Below are positions 51,201 through 60,789 of a DNA stretch of 64,000 nucleotides, piece after piece. Each line of letters opens with the position of its first letter. Position 1 is the stretch's first letter. The translations under genes and the position numbers were made by a program. Source of the stretch: Flavobacteriales bacterium (GTDB taxonomy: Bacteria > Bacteroidota > Bacteroidia > Flavobacteriales_E > Vicingaceae). A model generated the notes under the pieces. The model was not told the DNA's origin and ran no database searches. It was given only the letters and a program-made list of their open reading frames with translations. The stretch is from NCBI GenBank assembly GCA_020635795.1, contig JACJZD010000007.1:14586-78585 (forward strand), read 5' to 3'.

Positions 51201-52931
51201 TTGAAAAACTTCCTACTCATATTATTTTTTGTTCTGTTCGGGTTAACTACTGTATTTTCCCAAAAAATAACATTGGCAACTTTTTTTAACGACAGTACAA
51301 TAAAATCGTCGAAGCTAATTACACACAATAGGTATTTTGAAGCTAGTCAATTAAACAACGAACTCAACAAAGTAATAAATGAATTAAATGGTAAAGCCTA
51401 CTTAACCGCTAGCATTGACAGTATTATTGTCGACACCACATTTTACAAAGCCTACATTCATCTTGGCAAAGTGTACAAATGGAATTATTTAACGCCTGTA
51501 AATATTGATGAGGAGGTTTTAAGCAAAATCGGGTTTAGAGATAAGGTGTTTAACAACAAACCTTTTAACAAAAGTCAATTGAACAATTTTTTTATAAGGA
51601 TTATAAAACACTACGAAAACAACGGTTTCCCTTTTGCTTCTTTGCAGTTTGATAGCATAAAAATTGAAGACAACACCTTTAAAGGAAATTTAGTCCTCAA
51701 CAAAAATCATCGGTATAAAATTGATAGTGTGTTAATTCATGGCAATGCAACCATTTCTAAACAATACATTCAAAATTACATTAGAATAAAAAATGGCGAT
51801 AGCTACAACGAAGCGTTGGTTAAAAACATTACTATTCGTATTAAAGAGTTGCCTTTTGTTGAAGAAAAACAGCCCTTTAAAGTAATTTTTAACGAAAGTG
51901 AATCTAAAATTGTATTGGATTTAAAAAAGAAAGCAGCCAGCAGATTTAATGGTATTTTGGGTGTTCAACCCAATAACCAAACGGGCAAAATTCGATTAAC
52001 AGGAGATGTTAAGCTGAACTTGCTCAATTCGTTTAAAAAAGGCGAAGAAATATTTTTTAATTGGCGGTCTATTCAAGAGCAGACACAAGATTTGAATACT
52101 GGAATAGCTTATCCTTTTTTATTTAACACACCTTTTGGGTTTGACTATAACTTTAAATTGTACAAACGCGACACCACGTTTATTGATGTGTTTAATAAAA
52201 TTGGTGTGAGATATATTTTGAAAGGGAACAACTATTTTAGTGTCTTTTATCAAAACAAAAACTCCTCATTACTCTCTACAAAACGCTTTGCCTCACTTAC
52301 CGTTTTACCCGATTATGCTGATGTTTCTACCCAACTTTACGGAATTGGAATACATTACGCAAAATTAGATTACAACCTCAATCCAAGAAAAGGATTTAGT
52401 ATCGTTGCCGATGGTTCGGTGGGAACAAAAATCATCTCAAAAAATAGTGCCATTAAGGAGTCGCTTTACGATGGGATAAAACTAAATTCAAGCCTGTACA
52501 ACAGTAATTCGGTGTTAGATTTTTATTTCCCAGTAGCCAAACGAAGCGTAATTAAATTAAGTTCTAAAAATGGTTTTACCATCAACGAAAGTTTGTTCGA
52601 TAATGAATTGGTTCGAATAGGAGGCTTGTTCACGTTACGTGGTTTTGACGAAGAATCAATATTTACTACATTTTACAGCATTGGGACATTCGAGTTTCGT
52701 TACATTTTAGAGCAAAATTCCTACCTATACTTATTCTTCGACCAATCGTATTACGAAAAAGACAATATTAAAGGTTATATCTCCGACCGCCCTTATGGTT
52801 TTGGAACTGGAATGAGTTTTGACACCAAAGCAGGTATTTTTTCGATCAGTTATGCATTAGGACAACAATTCGACAACCCAATTTTGTTTAGATCGGCAAA
52901 AATACACTTTGGTTTTATTAACTTCTTTTAA
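51201..52931 (+). CDS. Omp85/BamA-like outer-membrane protein
   Basis: The 576-residue protein has a signal peptide (KNFLLILFFVLFGLTTVFSQ). POTRA-like domains follow (about 110-255): an FFIRIIKHYENNGFPFASLQFDS region, then a VLIHGNATISKQYIQNYIRIKNGDSYNEA region. A 16-strand-type barrel follows, with YRIGGLFTLRGFDEESI-like strand-6 element LVRIGGLFTLRGFDEES and a C-terminal IHFGFINFF. It resembles translocation or assembly barrels such as ShlB/TamA rather than essential BamA because of its shorter POTRA array. The start codon is TTG: TTG at 51201 gives the signal peptide directly, and no ATG is available between the ung stop and the signal peptide. Confidence 0.82.
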   Translation: MKNFLLILFFVLFGLTTVFSQKITLATFFNDSTIKSSKLITHNRYFEASQLNNELNKVINELNGKAYLTASIDSIIVDTTFYKAYIHLGKVYKWNYLTPVNIDEEVLSKIGFRDKVFNNKPFNKSQLNNFFIRIIKHYENNGFPFASLQFDSIKIEDNTFKGNLVLNKNHRYKIDSVLIHGNATISKQYIQNYIRIKNGDSYNEALVKNITIRIKELPFVEEKQPFKVIFNESESKIVLDLKKKAASRFNGILGVQPNNQTGKIRLTGDVKLNLLNSFKKGEEIFFNWRSIQEQTQDLNTGIAYPFLFNTPFGFDYNFKLYKRDTTFIDVFNKIGVRYILKGNNYFSVFYQNKNSSLLSTKRFASLTVLPDYADVSTQLYGIGIHYAKLDYNLNPRKGFSIVADGSVGTKIISKNSAIKESLYDGIKLNSSLYNSNSVLDFYFPVAKRSVIKLSSKNGFTINESLFDNELVRIGGLFTLRGFDEESIFTTFYSIGTFEFRYILEQNSYLYLFFDQSYYEKDNIKGYISDRPYGFGTGMSFDTKAGIFSISYALGQQFDNPILFRSAKIHFGFINFF

Positions 52932-52944
52932 TTGAATAATTACT

Positions 52945-52952
52945 TACTTTTG
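52945..52952 (+). promoter_or_regulatory. Putative -7 box before the 2OG-Fe(II) oxygenase gene
   Basis: TACTTTTG fits TAnnTTTG and lies 22 bases before the ATG at 52975. No -33 TTG with usual spacing is found. Confidence 0.45.
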
Positions 52953-52974
52953 CACATTAATTTTTTGATAATCT

Positions 52975-53796
52975 ATGACCAACATCATAAATCCTATTTA
53001 TTTTAACGAAGAAAAAATTCTTGAATTAAAACGCCAATACGAGAATGGAAACCCTTGCAAACATATTGTTTTACCTGATTTTTTAGTTGAAGATTTCGCT
53101 ACTTCTCTTTACGAGAACTTCCCTAAAATGGATGTATTAAATGTAAAACGTAAAAGCATTAACGAAAACAAAAACGAAGATTATCATTTTGAAAGGTTTC
53201 ATCCTGATTTTTTGGTAATTAAAAACGCATTGGCTAGTCCTGAATTTATTAAAATTGTTGAAACCATTACTGGTTTAAACGATTTGGTTACTACTAACGA
53301 TGCTTTGGGCGCTGGAGTACACCAAGGAGCTAACGGAAGTTATGTTGATATTCACATCGACTCCAACTTTAACCCTATGGAAAACCTATGGAGAAGGCTA
53401 AATTTTTTAATTTACCTTAACAAAGAATGGAAACCTGAATATGGTGGCGATTTGGAGTTATGGGACAAAAAAATGACACAATGTGTAACCAAAGTTCCAT
53501 GCGATTTTAATAGAGCTGTAATATTTTTAACCGACGAAACTTCACCTCACGGTTACGGAAAAATTAACGTTCCAGAAGGTGAAACAAGAAAATCGTTCTA
53601 TACTTATTACTCTACTGTTACCGATAAAAATTTTAAGTATGTAGATTCTCATTTTATTGCTCGACCAGATGATGCGTTGGGTAAAAAAATTGCTACATCA
53701 ATTAAAGAACCGTTGAAACTAAACATTAAGCGTATTTTGAAAAAATTAGGGATAACATCTTTAGATTTTCAAGATAAAAACAAGAAGAAATTTTAG
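52975..53796 (+). CDS. 2OG-Fe(II) oxygenase (prolyl 4-hydroxylase-like)
   Basis: The 273-residue protein has the double-stranded beta-helix with the Fe ligands HxD in SYVDIHIDSNF and the distal His in SPHGYGKINVPEG. TRKSFYTYYS provides the Arg that binds 2-oxoglutarate. The centre LNFLIYLNKEWKPEYGGDLELWD is characteristic of the prolyl 4-hydroxylase-like 2OG-FeII_Oxy_3 group. The substrate is unknown; surface glycan or protein hydroxylation is common in this group. It is followed by a low-complexity gap and the ABC exporter. Confidence 0.85.
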   Translation: MTNIINPIYFNEEKILELKRQYENGNPCKHIVLPDFLVEDFATSLYENFPKMDVLNVKRKSINENKNEDYHFERFHPDFLVIKNALASPEFIKIVETITGLNDLVTTNDALGAGVHQGANGSYVDIHIDSNFNPMENLWRRLNFLIYLNKEWKPEYGGDLELWDKKMTQCVTKVPCDFNRAVIFLTDETSPHGYGKINVPEGETRKSFYTYYSTVTDKNFKYVDSHFIARPDDALGKKIATSIKEPLKLNIKRILKKLGITSLDFQDKNKKKF

Positions 53797-53920
53797 GGAA
53801 TAGTTGGAAGTTGGAGGACGGAGGACAGAAGACAGAGGACAGAAGTTGGAAGATGGAAGACAGAAGAAATAAAAAAACACTAAAAACTTTGCAAAGTTAG
53901 CTCCCGATAGCTATCGGGAT
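53797..53920. repeat. Stuttering GGAAG/GGACAGAAG repeat and ATCGGGA palindrome
   Basis: Slightly changed words such as AGTTGGAAGTTGGAGGACG, GAGGACAGAAGACAGAGGAC and AAGTTGGAAGATGGAAGAC run from 53805 to 53866, like the GGAAG-type repeat at 8201-8251. At 53902-53919 a perfect 18-bp palindrome TCCCGATAG-CTATCGGGA follows, related to the inner palindrome at 9813-9832. Confidence 0.75.
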
Positions 53921-53944
53921 TGCGAGAAATAAGAAGGTAGAACT

Positions 53945-55732
53945 ATGACAAGAAAAAAACGACAAAATCCGTTTTCGAAAGAGGCAACAAAGAAAGCTTT
54001 AAGAGTTTTTCAATTTATTAAACCATTTAAAGTTCCATTTATTTTTGGTCTTTTTGTTTTACTACTATCAACAGTGGCAACACTTGCGTTTCCACGTATT
54101 TTAGGCAACTTGATGGACGCTGTTAAAAGCTCGTCTGACAAAGAAGTTACTTTTTTTATACAATTGATTATTGGATTGTTTTTTGTTATTGGAATTTCGG
54201 CGTTTTTACGAATCTACCTTTTCGGAATTGTAGCTCACAAATCGTTGGCATTGCTTAAAAACAAAACTTACGAACACCTTATCTCTTCACCAATGAGTTT
54301 CTTTTCTCAAAAAAGAGTTGGTGAATTAAGCAGTAGAATTAGTGCTGACATTTCATTATTACAAGAAACATTTACCATTACCATAGCCGAATTAATTCGT
54401 CAGTTTATTACCATTCCTGTGGGTTTGTTTTTCTTGTTTTACATTTCTGGTCGATTAACCATTTTTATCATTGCTGTCATCCCTATTATTGCTCTTATTG
54501 GAGTATTCTTTGGTAAGTTTATTAAAAAACTATCCGTAGTAGCACAAGACGACATTACCGAGTCAAACAAGGTAGTTGATGAAACTTTACACGGTATTGC
54601 TAATGTTAAAGCTTATGCTAACGAGTTTTTTGAAATTCTACGTTATAGAAATAGTATTGATCAATCCGTAGAAACATCCATTAAGAGAGCAAAATGGAGA
54701 GGTATGTTTATTGGTTTAATTATGTTTGTAGCTGGTTCGGCATTAATGGCTATTGTTTGGTATGGCTTGCATATGGTTCAATTAAACGAAGCTGACCCCA
54801 CAAAAGGAATTACCATTGGAGAATTATTGCAATTTGCTTTGTATGCTGCATTTTTAGGGGTTTCGTTTGGTGGTACTGCCGATTTGTTTTCACAATTACA
54901 AAAATCAATTGGAGCTACAGAAAGTTTGATGGATATTTTAGAAGAAAAAACAGAAGAAATATCACTATCAAAACCAAACAGCATCAAAATTGAAGGAAAC
55001 TTAGCTTTTAACAATGTAAACTTTTCCTACCCTTCACGTAGAGATATTAATGTATTAAAAAACATATCCTTTGAGGTTGAAAAAGGTAAATTATTGGCTT
55101 TTGTTGGTCCTTCTGGAGCAGGAAAATCGACTATTGCAGCGTTGGTTTTTGGTTTTTACCGACCAACCGAAGGTGAAGTTACCATTGATGGAAAAAATTT
55201 AAAAGATTATCATCTTTCAGAAATAAGAAGTCAGATGGCACTAGTACCACAAGAAGTAATGCTTTTTGGAGGAACAATCAAAGAAAACATTGAATACGGA
55301 AAACCAGGTGCTACCGAAGAAGAAATTTTTGAAGCTGCAAAACAAGCCAATGCGCTTGATTTTATTGAAAGTTTTCCTGAGAAATTTGAAACACTTGTTG
55401 GCGATAGAGGTATACAATTGAGTGGCGGACAAAAACAACGTATAGCCATTGCAAGAGCCATTTTAAGAAACCCATCTATTTTGGTTTTAGATGAAGCAAC
55501 AAGTGCTTTAGATTCGGAGAGTGAAAGATTGGTTCAAGAAGCTTTAGAGCGATTAATGAAAGGCAGAACATCTATAGTTATTGCTCATCGTTTATCTACC
55601 ATTAAAAATGCTGATTCAATTATTGTTTTAGATAATGGAAAGATTAAAGAAAAAGGCACACATGCTGAATTACTTAAAAAAGACGACGGTATTTATAAAA
55701 ATTTAAGCACCATTCAATTGGCGGCTGTGTAA
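53945..55732 (+). CDS. MsbA-like ABC exporter (half-transporter)
   Basis: The 595-residue protein fuses a six-helix ABC membrane domain (about 20-330, starting VPFIFGLFVLLLSTVATLAFP) with an ATPase domain (about 350-590). Walker A is VGPSGAGKSTIAALVFG, the signature LSGGQKQRIAIARAIL, and Walker B SILVLDEATSALD. It would dimerise and flip a lipid or drug across the inner membrane; MsbA-like lipid flippase or multidrug exporter cannot be separated by sequence alone. A strong hairpin terminator follows its stop. Confidence 0.92.
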   Translation: MTRKKRQNPFSKEATKKALRVFQFIKPFKVPFIFGLFVLLLSTVATLAFPRILGNLMDAVKSSSDKEVTFFIQLIIGLFFVIGISAFLRIYLFGIVAHKSLALLKNKTYEHLISSPMSFFSQKRVGELSSRISADISLLQETFTITIAELIRQFITIPVGLFFLFYISGRLTIFIIAVIPIIALIGVFFGKFIKKLSVVAQDDITESNKVVDETLHGIANVKAYANEFFEILRYRNSIDQSVETSIKRAKWRGMFIGLIMFVAGSALMAIVWYGLHMVQLNEADPTKGITIGELLQFALYAAFLGVSFGGTADLFSQLQKSIGATESLMDILEEKTEEISLSKPNSIKIEGNLAFNNVNFSYPSRRDINVLKNISFEVEKGKLLAFVGPSGAGKSTIAALVFGFYRPTEGEVTIDGKNLKDYHLSEIRSQMALVPQEVMLFGGTIKENIEYGKPGATEEEIFEAAKQANALDFIESFPEKFETLVGDRGIQLSGGQKQRIAIARAILRNPSILVLDEATSALDSESERLVQEALERLMKGRTSIVIAHRLSTIKNADSIIVLDNGKIKEKGTHAELLKKDDGIYKNLSTIQLAAV

Positions 55733-55756
55733 TATATATCCACTCAATTTAAAAAA

Positions 55757-55786
55757 GGGAATAACAATGTTATTCCCTTTTTTTTT
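55757..55786 (+). terminator. Intrinsic terminator after the ABC exporter
   Basis: GGGAATAAC (55757-55765) and GTTATTCCC (55769-55777) form a 9-bp stem with an AAT loop, preceded by As and followed by nine Ts (55778-55786). It is a well-formed Rho-independent terminator. Confidence 0.93.
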
Positions 55787-55921
55787 ATTCAAAACCTTCC
55801 TTTTAGCACCGTCGTTATTGATAAATATCATTTTTTGTCATGATGCAAATCATGCTAAAAAATTGGCTTTTAAACTAACTTTATTAATATAAATCATAAA
55901 TAACTAACTTAAACTAAACCT

Positions 55922-56956
55922 ATGAAAACGATTTTAAAGACATTTCTTGCAACATTATTACTAATTCACTTTACAACTCAAGCTCAACAACGAGTTGCAT
56001 TGCATAGTAGTGGAGTAACCACTATTTTCAACACCATTAATCCATTTGTAGATGCCTACAATGCAGCTATAACAGGTGATACTATTTATCTTTCTGGAGG
56101 TGCATTTCAACCACCAACAACAATAGATAAAGGACTCACTATCTTTGGAGCTGGTTTTCACGAAGATTCTACGGCTGCAACTAATTTAACTAAGATAACT
56201 TTAGGATTTACTATTGGAGAAAATGCAGATAATTTACATTTAGAAGGGCTTTTTTTTCAAGCTACTATTTCTACACTATCCAATACTTCCTTTAATAATG
56301 CGCACATTACTAGATGCTATTTTAATTCAAGTCTTACCATAAGTGGTAATTCAGGAAACAATACAGATAACTTATTGATTTCTGAAACTGTTTTTAATGG
56401 TAATGTAAATATTGAGAATGTGCACAACTCCATGATTACGAATAGCATTTTCGAAGGCCAATTGTCTTATACCGTAGGTAATTTAATACAAAACAATATC
56501 TTTTTAAGAAATGGAGGTTCGTGGAGTTCGGCATCTGGAAGAACTATTTACAATGCTAATTCCAATACATTTAAGAACAATGTAATTTTCAACGCTGATA
56601 TGTATTCTATTAGTGGAACTGGAAACACATTTGAAAAAAACCTATTCTGCCATTCTAGTCCAGAACTTGGTGTGTCACCCATTTCAATTAATAACTATAT
56701 CGGAGTAACCCAATCTACCGTTTTTGTTAACCAAGTTGGTTATACTTGGGTAAAAACCAATGATAACCACTTGCTCGACCCTGTAACATATGTTGGTACA
56801 GACAACAACCCTGTTGGAATTTACGGCGGCACATTCCCTTTTAAAGCTGGATTAATACCTCAAAACCCACACATTAGATTTAAACAAATTGCTCCACAAA
56901 CCGATACCAACGGCGATTTGAACATTCAAATTGAAGTTGGTGCTCAAAACAATTAA
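55922..56956 (+). CDS. Secreted beta-helix-type protein, first of a tandem pair
   Basis: The 344-residue protein has a signal peptide (MKTILKTFLATLLLIHFTTQAQ). Then comes a conserved opening (RVALHSSGVTTIFNTINPFVDAYNAAITGDTIYLSGGAF) and many N-rich strand turns (ISGNSGNNTDNLLISETVFNGNVNIENV) typical of a right-handed parallel beta-helix. It ends APQTDTNGDLNIQIEVGAQNN without a T9SS sorting domain. Its neighbour at 56985 has the same plan and end, so they arose by tandem duplication. The role is unknown; a surface or polysaccharide-binding role would fit the fold. Confidence 0.78.
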   Translation: MKTILKTFLATLLLIHFTTQAQQRVALHSSGVTTIFNTINPFVDAYNAAITGDTIYLSGGAFQPPTTIDKGLTIFGAGFHEDSTAATNLTKITLGFTIGENADNLHLEGLFFQATISTLSNTSFNNAHITRCYFNSSLTISGNSGNNTDNLLISETVFNGNVNIENVHNSMITNSIFEGQLSYTVGNLIQNNIFLRNGGSWSSASGRTIYNANSNTFKNNVIFNADMYSISGTGNTFEKNLFCHSSPELGVSPISINNYIGVTQSTVFVNQVGYTWVKTNDNHLLDPVTYVGTDNNPVGIYGGTFPFKAGLIPQNPHIRFKQIAPQTDTNGDLNIQIEVGAQNN

Positions 56957-56984
56957 AAAACCACTTATAACTAAAACTAAACAT

Positions 56985-58013
56985 ATGAAAACAATCTTTA
57001 AAACAATTCTAGCAAGTTTTTTACTATTTAACTTATCAGCTCAAGCTCAACAAAAAGTAGCCTTACACCATAATGGAGTAACAACTATTTTTAGCAACAT
57101 AAATCCATTTTTAGATGCATATAGTGCCTCTATTGACGGAGATACCATTTATCTACCTGGTGGAACATTTACTCCTCCACCTAATTTTGACAAAAGATTA
57201 ACTATTTTCGGAGCTGGACATTATGTAGATTCTACCCTTACTACTGGTAAAACATTTATTAATGGAAATGTTACTTTAAAAGAAAATGCTGATTTATTTC
57301 ATCTTGAAGGAGTCGAGATTACAGGTCATGTATACTTATCTTCAAATGAATCCATTAATGGAGTAATAATAAAACGCTGTAAAATTAATGGGCAGTTAAA
57401 TGTTAATGGAAATTTATCTAATCCATCAAATAATTTAAGCATTATTGGAAATGTTATTATTCAACGTATTAATTTAGAAAATGCACAAACGGCATTGCTT
57501 TCTAACAATATTATTGTGAACACGTTTCAGGGTTCAGAAGGGAATTTGATAACTAACAATATTATTTTAGGTTACATCTATGGGTCATCTTATGACTATT
57601 TATTTTTCGGAAACAATAACACCTTAAACAATAACATTATTATTTGGGAAGGTTATAATGCTGATGTAAATGGTTATGGAAACATTTTTAATAATAATAT
57701 TTATGTAGAACCTACTCCTTCTTACGGGGTAACTCCAACAGCTACTGGCAACTATACAGGCATACTACAAGCCGATATTTTTGTAAACCAAACAGGCACA
57801 GCTTTCAATTATTCTTTTAATTATCACCTTCAAAACCCAGGAACTTTTTTAGGTACAGATGGAAGTGAAGTAGGTATTTATGGAGGGATGTTTCCTTACA
57901 AAGAAGGAGCTGTACCACAAAATCCACATATACAAACTAAAAACATTGCCCCACAAACCGATAACAATGGCGATTTAAATATTCAACTAAAAGTTGGAGC
58001 ACAAACTAATTAA
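56985..58013 (+). CDS. Secreted beta-helix-type protein, second of a tandem pair
   Basis: The 342-residue protein starts at the ATG of MKTIFKTILASFLLFNLSAQAQ; an upstream in-frame start at 56931 would lie inside the preceding gene. It repeats the plan of the first paralog: VALHHNGVTTIFSNINPFLDAYSASIDGDTIYLPGGTF, many N-rich turns such as NLSNPSNNLSIIGNVII, and the end APQTDNNGDLNIQLKVGAQTN. The two agree well at both ends and less in the coil region. No T9SS domain. It is followed 11 bases later by a T9SS protein gene, so all three may form one operon. Confidence 0.78.
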   Translation: MKTIFKTILASFLLFNLSAQAQQKVALHHNGVTTIFSNINPFLDAYSASIDGDTIYLPGGTFTPPPNFDKRLTIFGAGHYVDSTLTTGKTFINGNVTLKENADLFHLEGVEITGHVYLSSNESINGVIIKRCKINGQLNVNGNLSNPSNNLSIIGNVIIQRINLENAQTALLSNNIIVNTFQGSEGNLITNNIILGYIYGSSYDYLFFGNNNTLNNNIIIWEGYNADVNGYGNIFNNNIYVEPTPSYGVTPTATGNYTGILQADIFVNQTGTAFNYSFNYHLQNPGTFLGTDGSEVGIYGGMFPYKEGAVPQNPHIQTKNIAPQTDNNGDLNIQLKVGAQTN

Positions 58014-58024
58014 AATTTAAACTT

Positions 58025-60226
58025 ATGAAAAAGATATATATATTATTGATAGTACTAGCGGGTTTTATATTTGAACTAAATGCTCAAACAGTAATAAATG
58101 AAGGATTTGAATCAGGAACATTTAACACTTTAATATCCTATCAAACTGTTGGAACTTATACTGTTCCACCTGGAATAATAAACAACACCAATTTTGGAAG
58201 CACCAAAGTTTTTAGTTTTGGAAAATCAACTTGTGGATCAAGCTGTTTTAATAATTACAAAACAACCTTAACCATAACTTTTCCAACACCAACCTACGTA
58301 AATTCAATTAGTTGGAAAGAAATGGAAATTAGTGGTAATTGGGGTTCGCAGGGTCAAGTTTTACTCGATAATGTAGCAATGGGTTCTGCTGATTTAGGTG
58401 CTTTACCAGTTAACAGTACTGTGCCAGATGCTACTCCTCGTAATAAAGCATATAGTATAAATCAAACAGTAACAACCATTAAATTAGAGGTGAATGATAT
58501 TACTAATGCAAGTGAAATTATCATTGATGATTTGCTGGTTAATTATAGTGTCATACCAAAAATAGTTGGCTATGAATACTGGTTTAACAATGATTTTGCT
58601 AACAAAACAAGTACAACCATTTCGCCAGTTGATCAACTCAATTTAAATACCAATATTCCAACTAATGGTTTATCCAATGGAATCCATACCTTCAATTTTC
58701 GTTCGTGGGACAATAGTTCGAAATACAGTAGTGTGGTAAGCCAATTTTTTTATAAAATTAATCCAACTGCTACCGTAAACAGAGATATAGTTGCTTACGA
58801 ATATTGGTTTGATAATGATTATGCAAATGTGGTTGCACAAACAGTTACCAACCAACAACAGCTTAATTTAAGTACCATTATTGCAACCAATGCGATAAGC
58901 AATGGCGTTCATTCGTTTAACATTCGTTTTAAAGACAATACCGAAATGTGGAGTAGTGTGTTGAGTCAGTTTTTTTATAAAATGCCACCAACAAGTATAA
59001 CATCGAATAAAATTACTACTTACAGGTACTGGTTCGATAGCAATTTTGCTCAAGTTAATACGGTTAATTTACCAACACCTGTACAGCAGTTAAACCTTAT
59101 TGATGATCTTGATTTAACACAACTTACAAAAGGAATACACACCATTCATTTTCAATTTAAAGATAGCCTAAACATGTGGAGTGTAGTTACATCCGATTCA
59201 ATAAATAAAATGGCACTACCAATAGCCAATTTTAACTATACCATGTCTGGAAATTGCGATTCAACAGTAGTTTCATTTGCCGACAATAGCATTGATGGAG
59301 ATACCTATTTGTGGAACTTTGGTGATGGAAACAATAGTAATTTAACTAATCCATCGCACACTTATTACAATACGGGAGTTTACAATGTATCATTAACGGT
59401 TACCGATACGTTGTCAGGTTTAGATAGTACAATAGTTGTTCCTGTATCTATTTACATGAAAACATCATCATCTATTAGTGCTACCGAATGCGATAGTTAT
59501 ACTGCCCCTGATGGTGCTATTTACACTACATCTGGAATAAAAACTGCTGTAATACCTAATAGTGTGAGTTGTGATAGTACCATAACCATTAACTTAACCA
59601 TAAAACAAAGCACAACAAGCACTATTAATGAAACCGCTTGTTTTAGTTATACTGCACCCGATGGTATTGTTTATACTACTTCAGGAGTAAAAACTGCTAC
59701 CATACCAAATGCAGTAAGTTGCGATAGTGTAATTACCATTAATTTAACCATCAACAATGTTGACAATACTGTTAATCATACATTAAACACATTAACCAGT
59801 AATGCCAATGCTGCTTCATACCAATGGTTAGATTGTGATAATGGAAACAGTCCGTTGGTTGGAGAAAATAATCAAAGTTTTACGGCTACTATAAATGGAA
59901 CTTATGCTGTTCAAGTTACCCAAAACGGTTGTGTCGATACTTCAAGTTGTATTGTAATCAACACAGTTGGGATTATCAACAATACATTTAAACATGACGT
60001 GGTTGTTTATCCTAACCCAACTAAAGGTGCTGTAAATATTGATTTAGGAGTTGTTTACAAAAATGTAACTATTGAAGTGTATGATGTTTATGGAAAATTG
60101 GTTTTAAACCAAAAATATTTTGATGAAAACTTCATTCAACTCAACTTAAACGAACCTTCTGGTTTATATTTTGTTAAGTTACAATCGGATGATTATAGAG
60201 CTACCATCCGAGTTGTTAAACAGTAG
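58025..60226 (+). CDS. Repeat-rich secreted protein with PKD and T9SS sorting domains
   Basis: The 733-residue protein has a signal peptide (MKKIYILLIVLAGFIFELNAQ). A beta-sandwich region (about 22-175) follows, then three tandem repeats of about 70 residues with the core YEYWFNNDFANxxxxxI...LSNGIHTFNFRxWDNSxxWSSVxSQFFYK (178-395). A PKD domain (SIDGDTYLWNFGDGNNSNLTNPSHTYYNTG) comes next, then two repeats of the TAPDGxIYTTSGIKTAxIPNxVSCDS type, an Ig-like segment and the T9SS sorting domain (VVYPNPTKGAVNID). It is probably exported to the surface, with PKD and repeats mediating binding. Confidence 0.87.
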   Translation: MKKIYILLIVLAGFIFELNAQTVINEGFESGTFNTLISYQTVGTYTVPPGIINNTNFGSTKVFSFGKSTCGSSCFNNYKTTLTITFPTPTYVNSISWKEMEISGNWGSQGQVLLDNVAMGSADLGALPVNSTVPDATPRNKAYSINQTVTTIKLEVNDITNASEIIIDDLLVNYSVIPKIVGYEYWFNNDFANKTSTTISPVDQLNLNTNIPTNGLSNGIHTFNFRSWDNSSKYSSVVSQFFYKINPTATVNRDIVAYEYWFDNDYANVVAQTVTNQQQLNLSTIIATNAISNGVHSFNIRFKDNTEMWSSVLSQFFYKMPPTSITSNKITTYRYWFDSNFAQVNTVNLPTPVQQLNLIDDLDLTQLTKGIHTIHFQFKDSLNMWSVVTSDSINKMALPIANFNYTMSGNCDSTVVSFADNSIDGDTYLWNFGDGNNSNLTNPSHTYYNTGVYNVSLTVTDTLSGLDSTIVVPVSIYMKTSSSISATECDSYTAPDGAIYTTSGIKTAVIPNSVSCDSTITINLTIKQSTTSTINETACFSYTAPDGIVYTTSGVKTATIPNAVSCDSVITINLTINNVDNTVNHTLNTLTSNANAASYQWLDCDNGNSPLVGENNQSFTATINGTYAVQVTQNGCVDTSSCIVINTVGIINNTFKHDVVVYPNPTKGAVNIDLGVVYKNVTIEVYDVYGKLVLNQKYFDENFIQLNLNEPSGLYFVKLQSDDYRATIRVVKQ

Positions 60227-60241
60227 TTCCCATTAATTATG

Positions 60242-60286
60242 GCCTCAACATTAGTAATGATTTCATTTTTAATGTTGAGGCTATTT
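60242..60286 (+). terminator. Intrinsic terminator after the T9SS protein
   Basis: GCCTCAACATTA (60242-60253) is the exact complement of TAATGTTGAGGC (60270-60281), giving a 12-bp stem with a 16-base loop, followed by TATTTTT. It closes the beta-helix/T9SS run. Confidence 0.85.
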
Positions 60287-60336
60287 TTAATAAGCAATGG
60301 TTTCAAAAATTTTTATCTTTACAAAAAAAGTAACCC

Positions 60337-60789
60337 ATGAAAAACATTTTCAACTCATCAGATTGTCAAGAAATTATTGCTAGAATAAATCAATTAACAC
60401 CAACAACAAAAGCCGTTTGGGGCAAAATGAGCGTATCACAAATGTTGGCACACTGTAATGTTACTTATGAATTGGTTTACGATAACAAACACCCTCAACC
60501 AAAAGGTTTTATGAAATTTATTTTGAAACTCTTGGTTAAAAATACGGTGGTGAGTGAAAAACCGTATAAACATAGTAGCCAGACAGCTCCTGTATTTATT
60601 ATTAGTGATGAAAAAGATTTTGAAGTTGAAAAAAAACGTTTAGTCGACTACATCACAAAAACTCAGCAATTAGGCGAAAAAGAATTTGATGGAAAGGAAT
60701 CTCACTCGTTTGGTACTTTAAATAAAACCGAATGGAACAACATGTTTTATAAGCATCTCGACCACCATTTGAGACAGTTTGGTGTTTAG
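60337..60789 (+). CDS. DUF1569 (DinB-like) protein
   Basis: The 150-residue protein fits DUF1569, a DinB-like four-helix fold: IIARINQLTPTTKAVWGKMSVSQMLAHCNVTYE with a metal-type His, and the end YKHLDHHLRQFGV with two or three further His. FMKFILKLLVKNTVVSEKPYKHSS is typical of the group. DinB-like proteins bind a divalent metal and some transfer thiols such as bacillithiol; the function of DUF1569 is unproven. It is convergent with the L,D-transpeptidase and abuts it without overlap. Confidence 0.85.
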   Translation: MKNIFNSSDCQEIIARINQLTPTTKAVWGKMSVSQMLAHCNVTYELVYDNKHPQPKGFMKFILKLLVKNTVVSEKPYKHSSQTAPVFIISDEKDFEVEKKRLVDYITKTQQLGEKEFDGKESHSFGTLNKTEWNNMFYKHLDHHLRQFGV

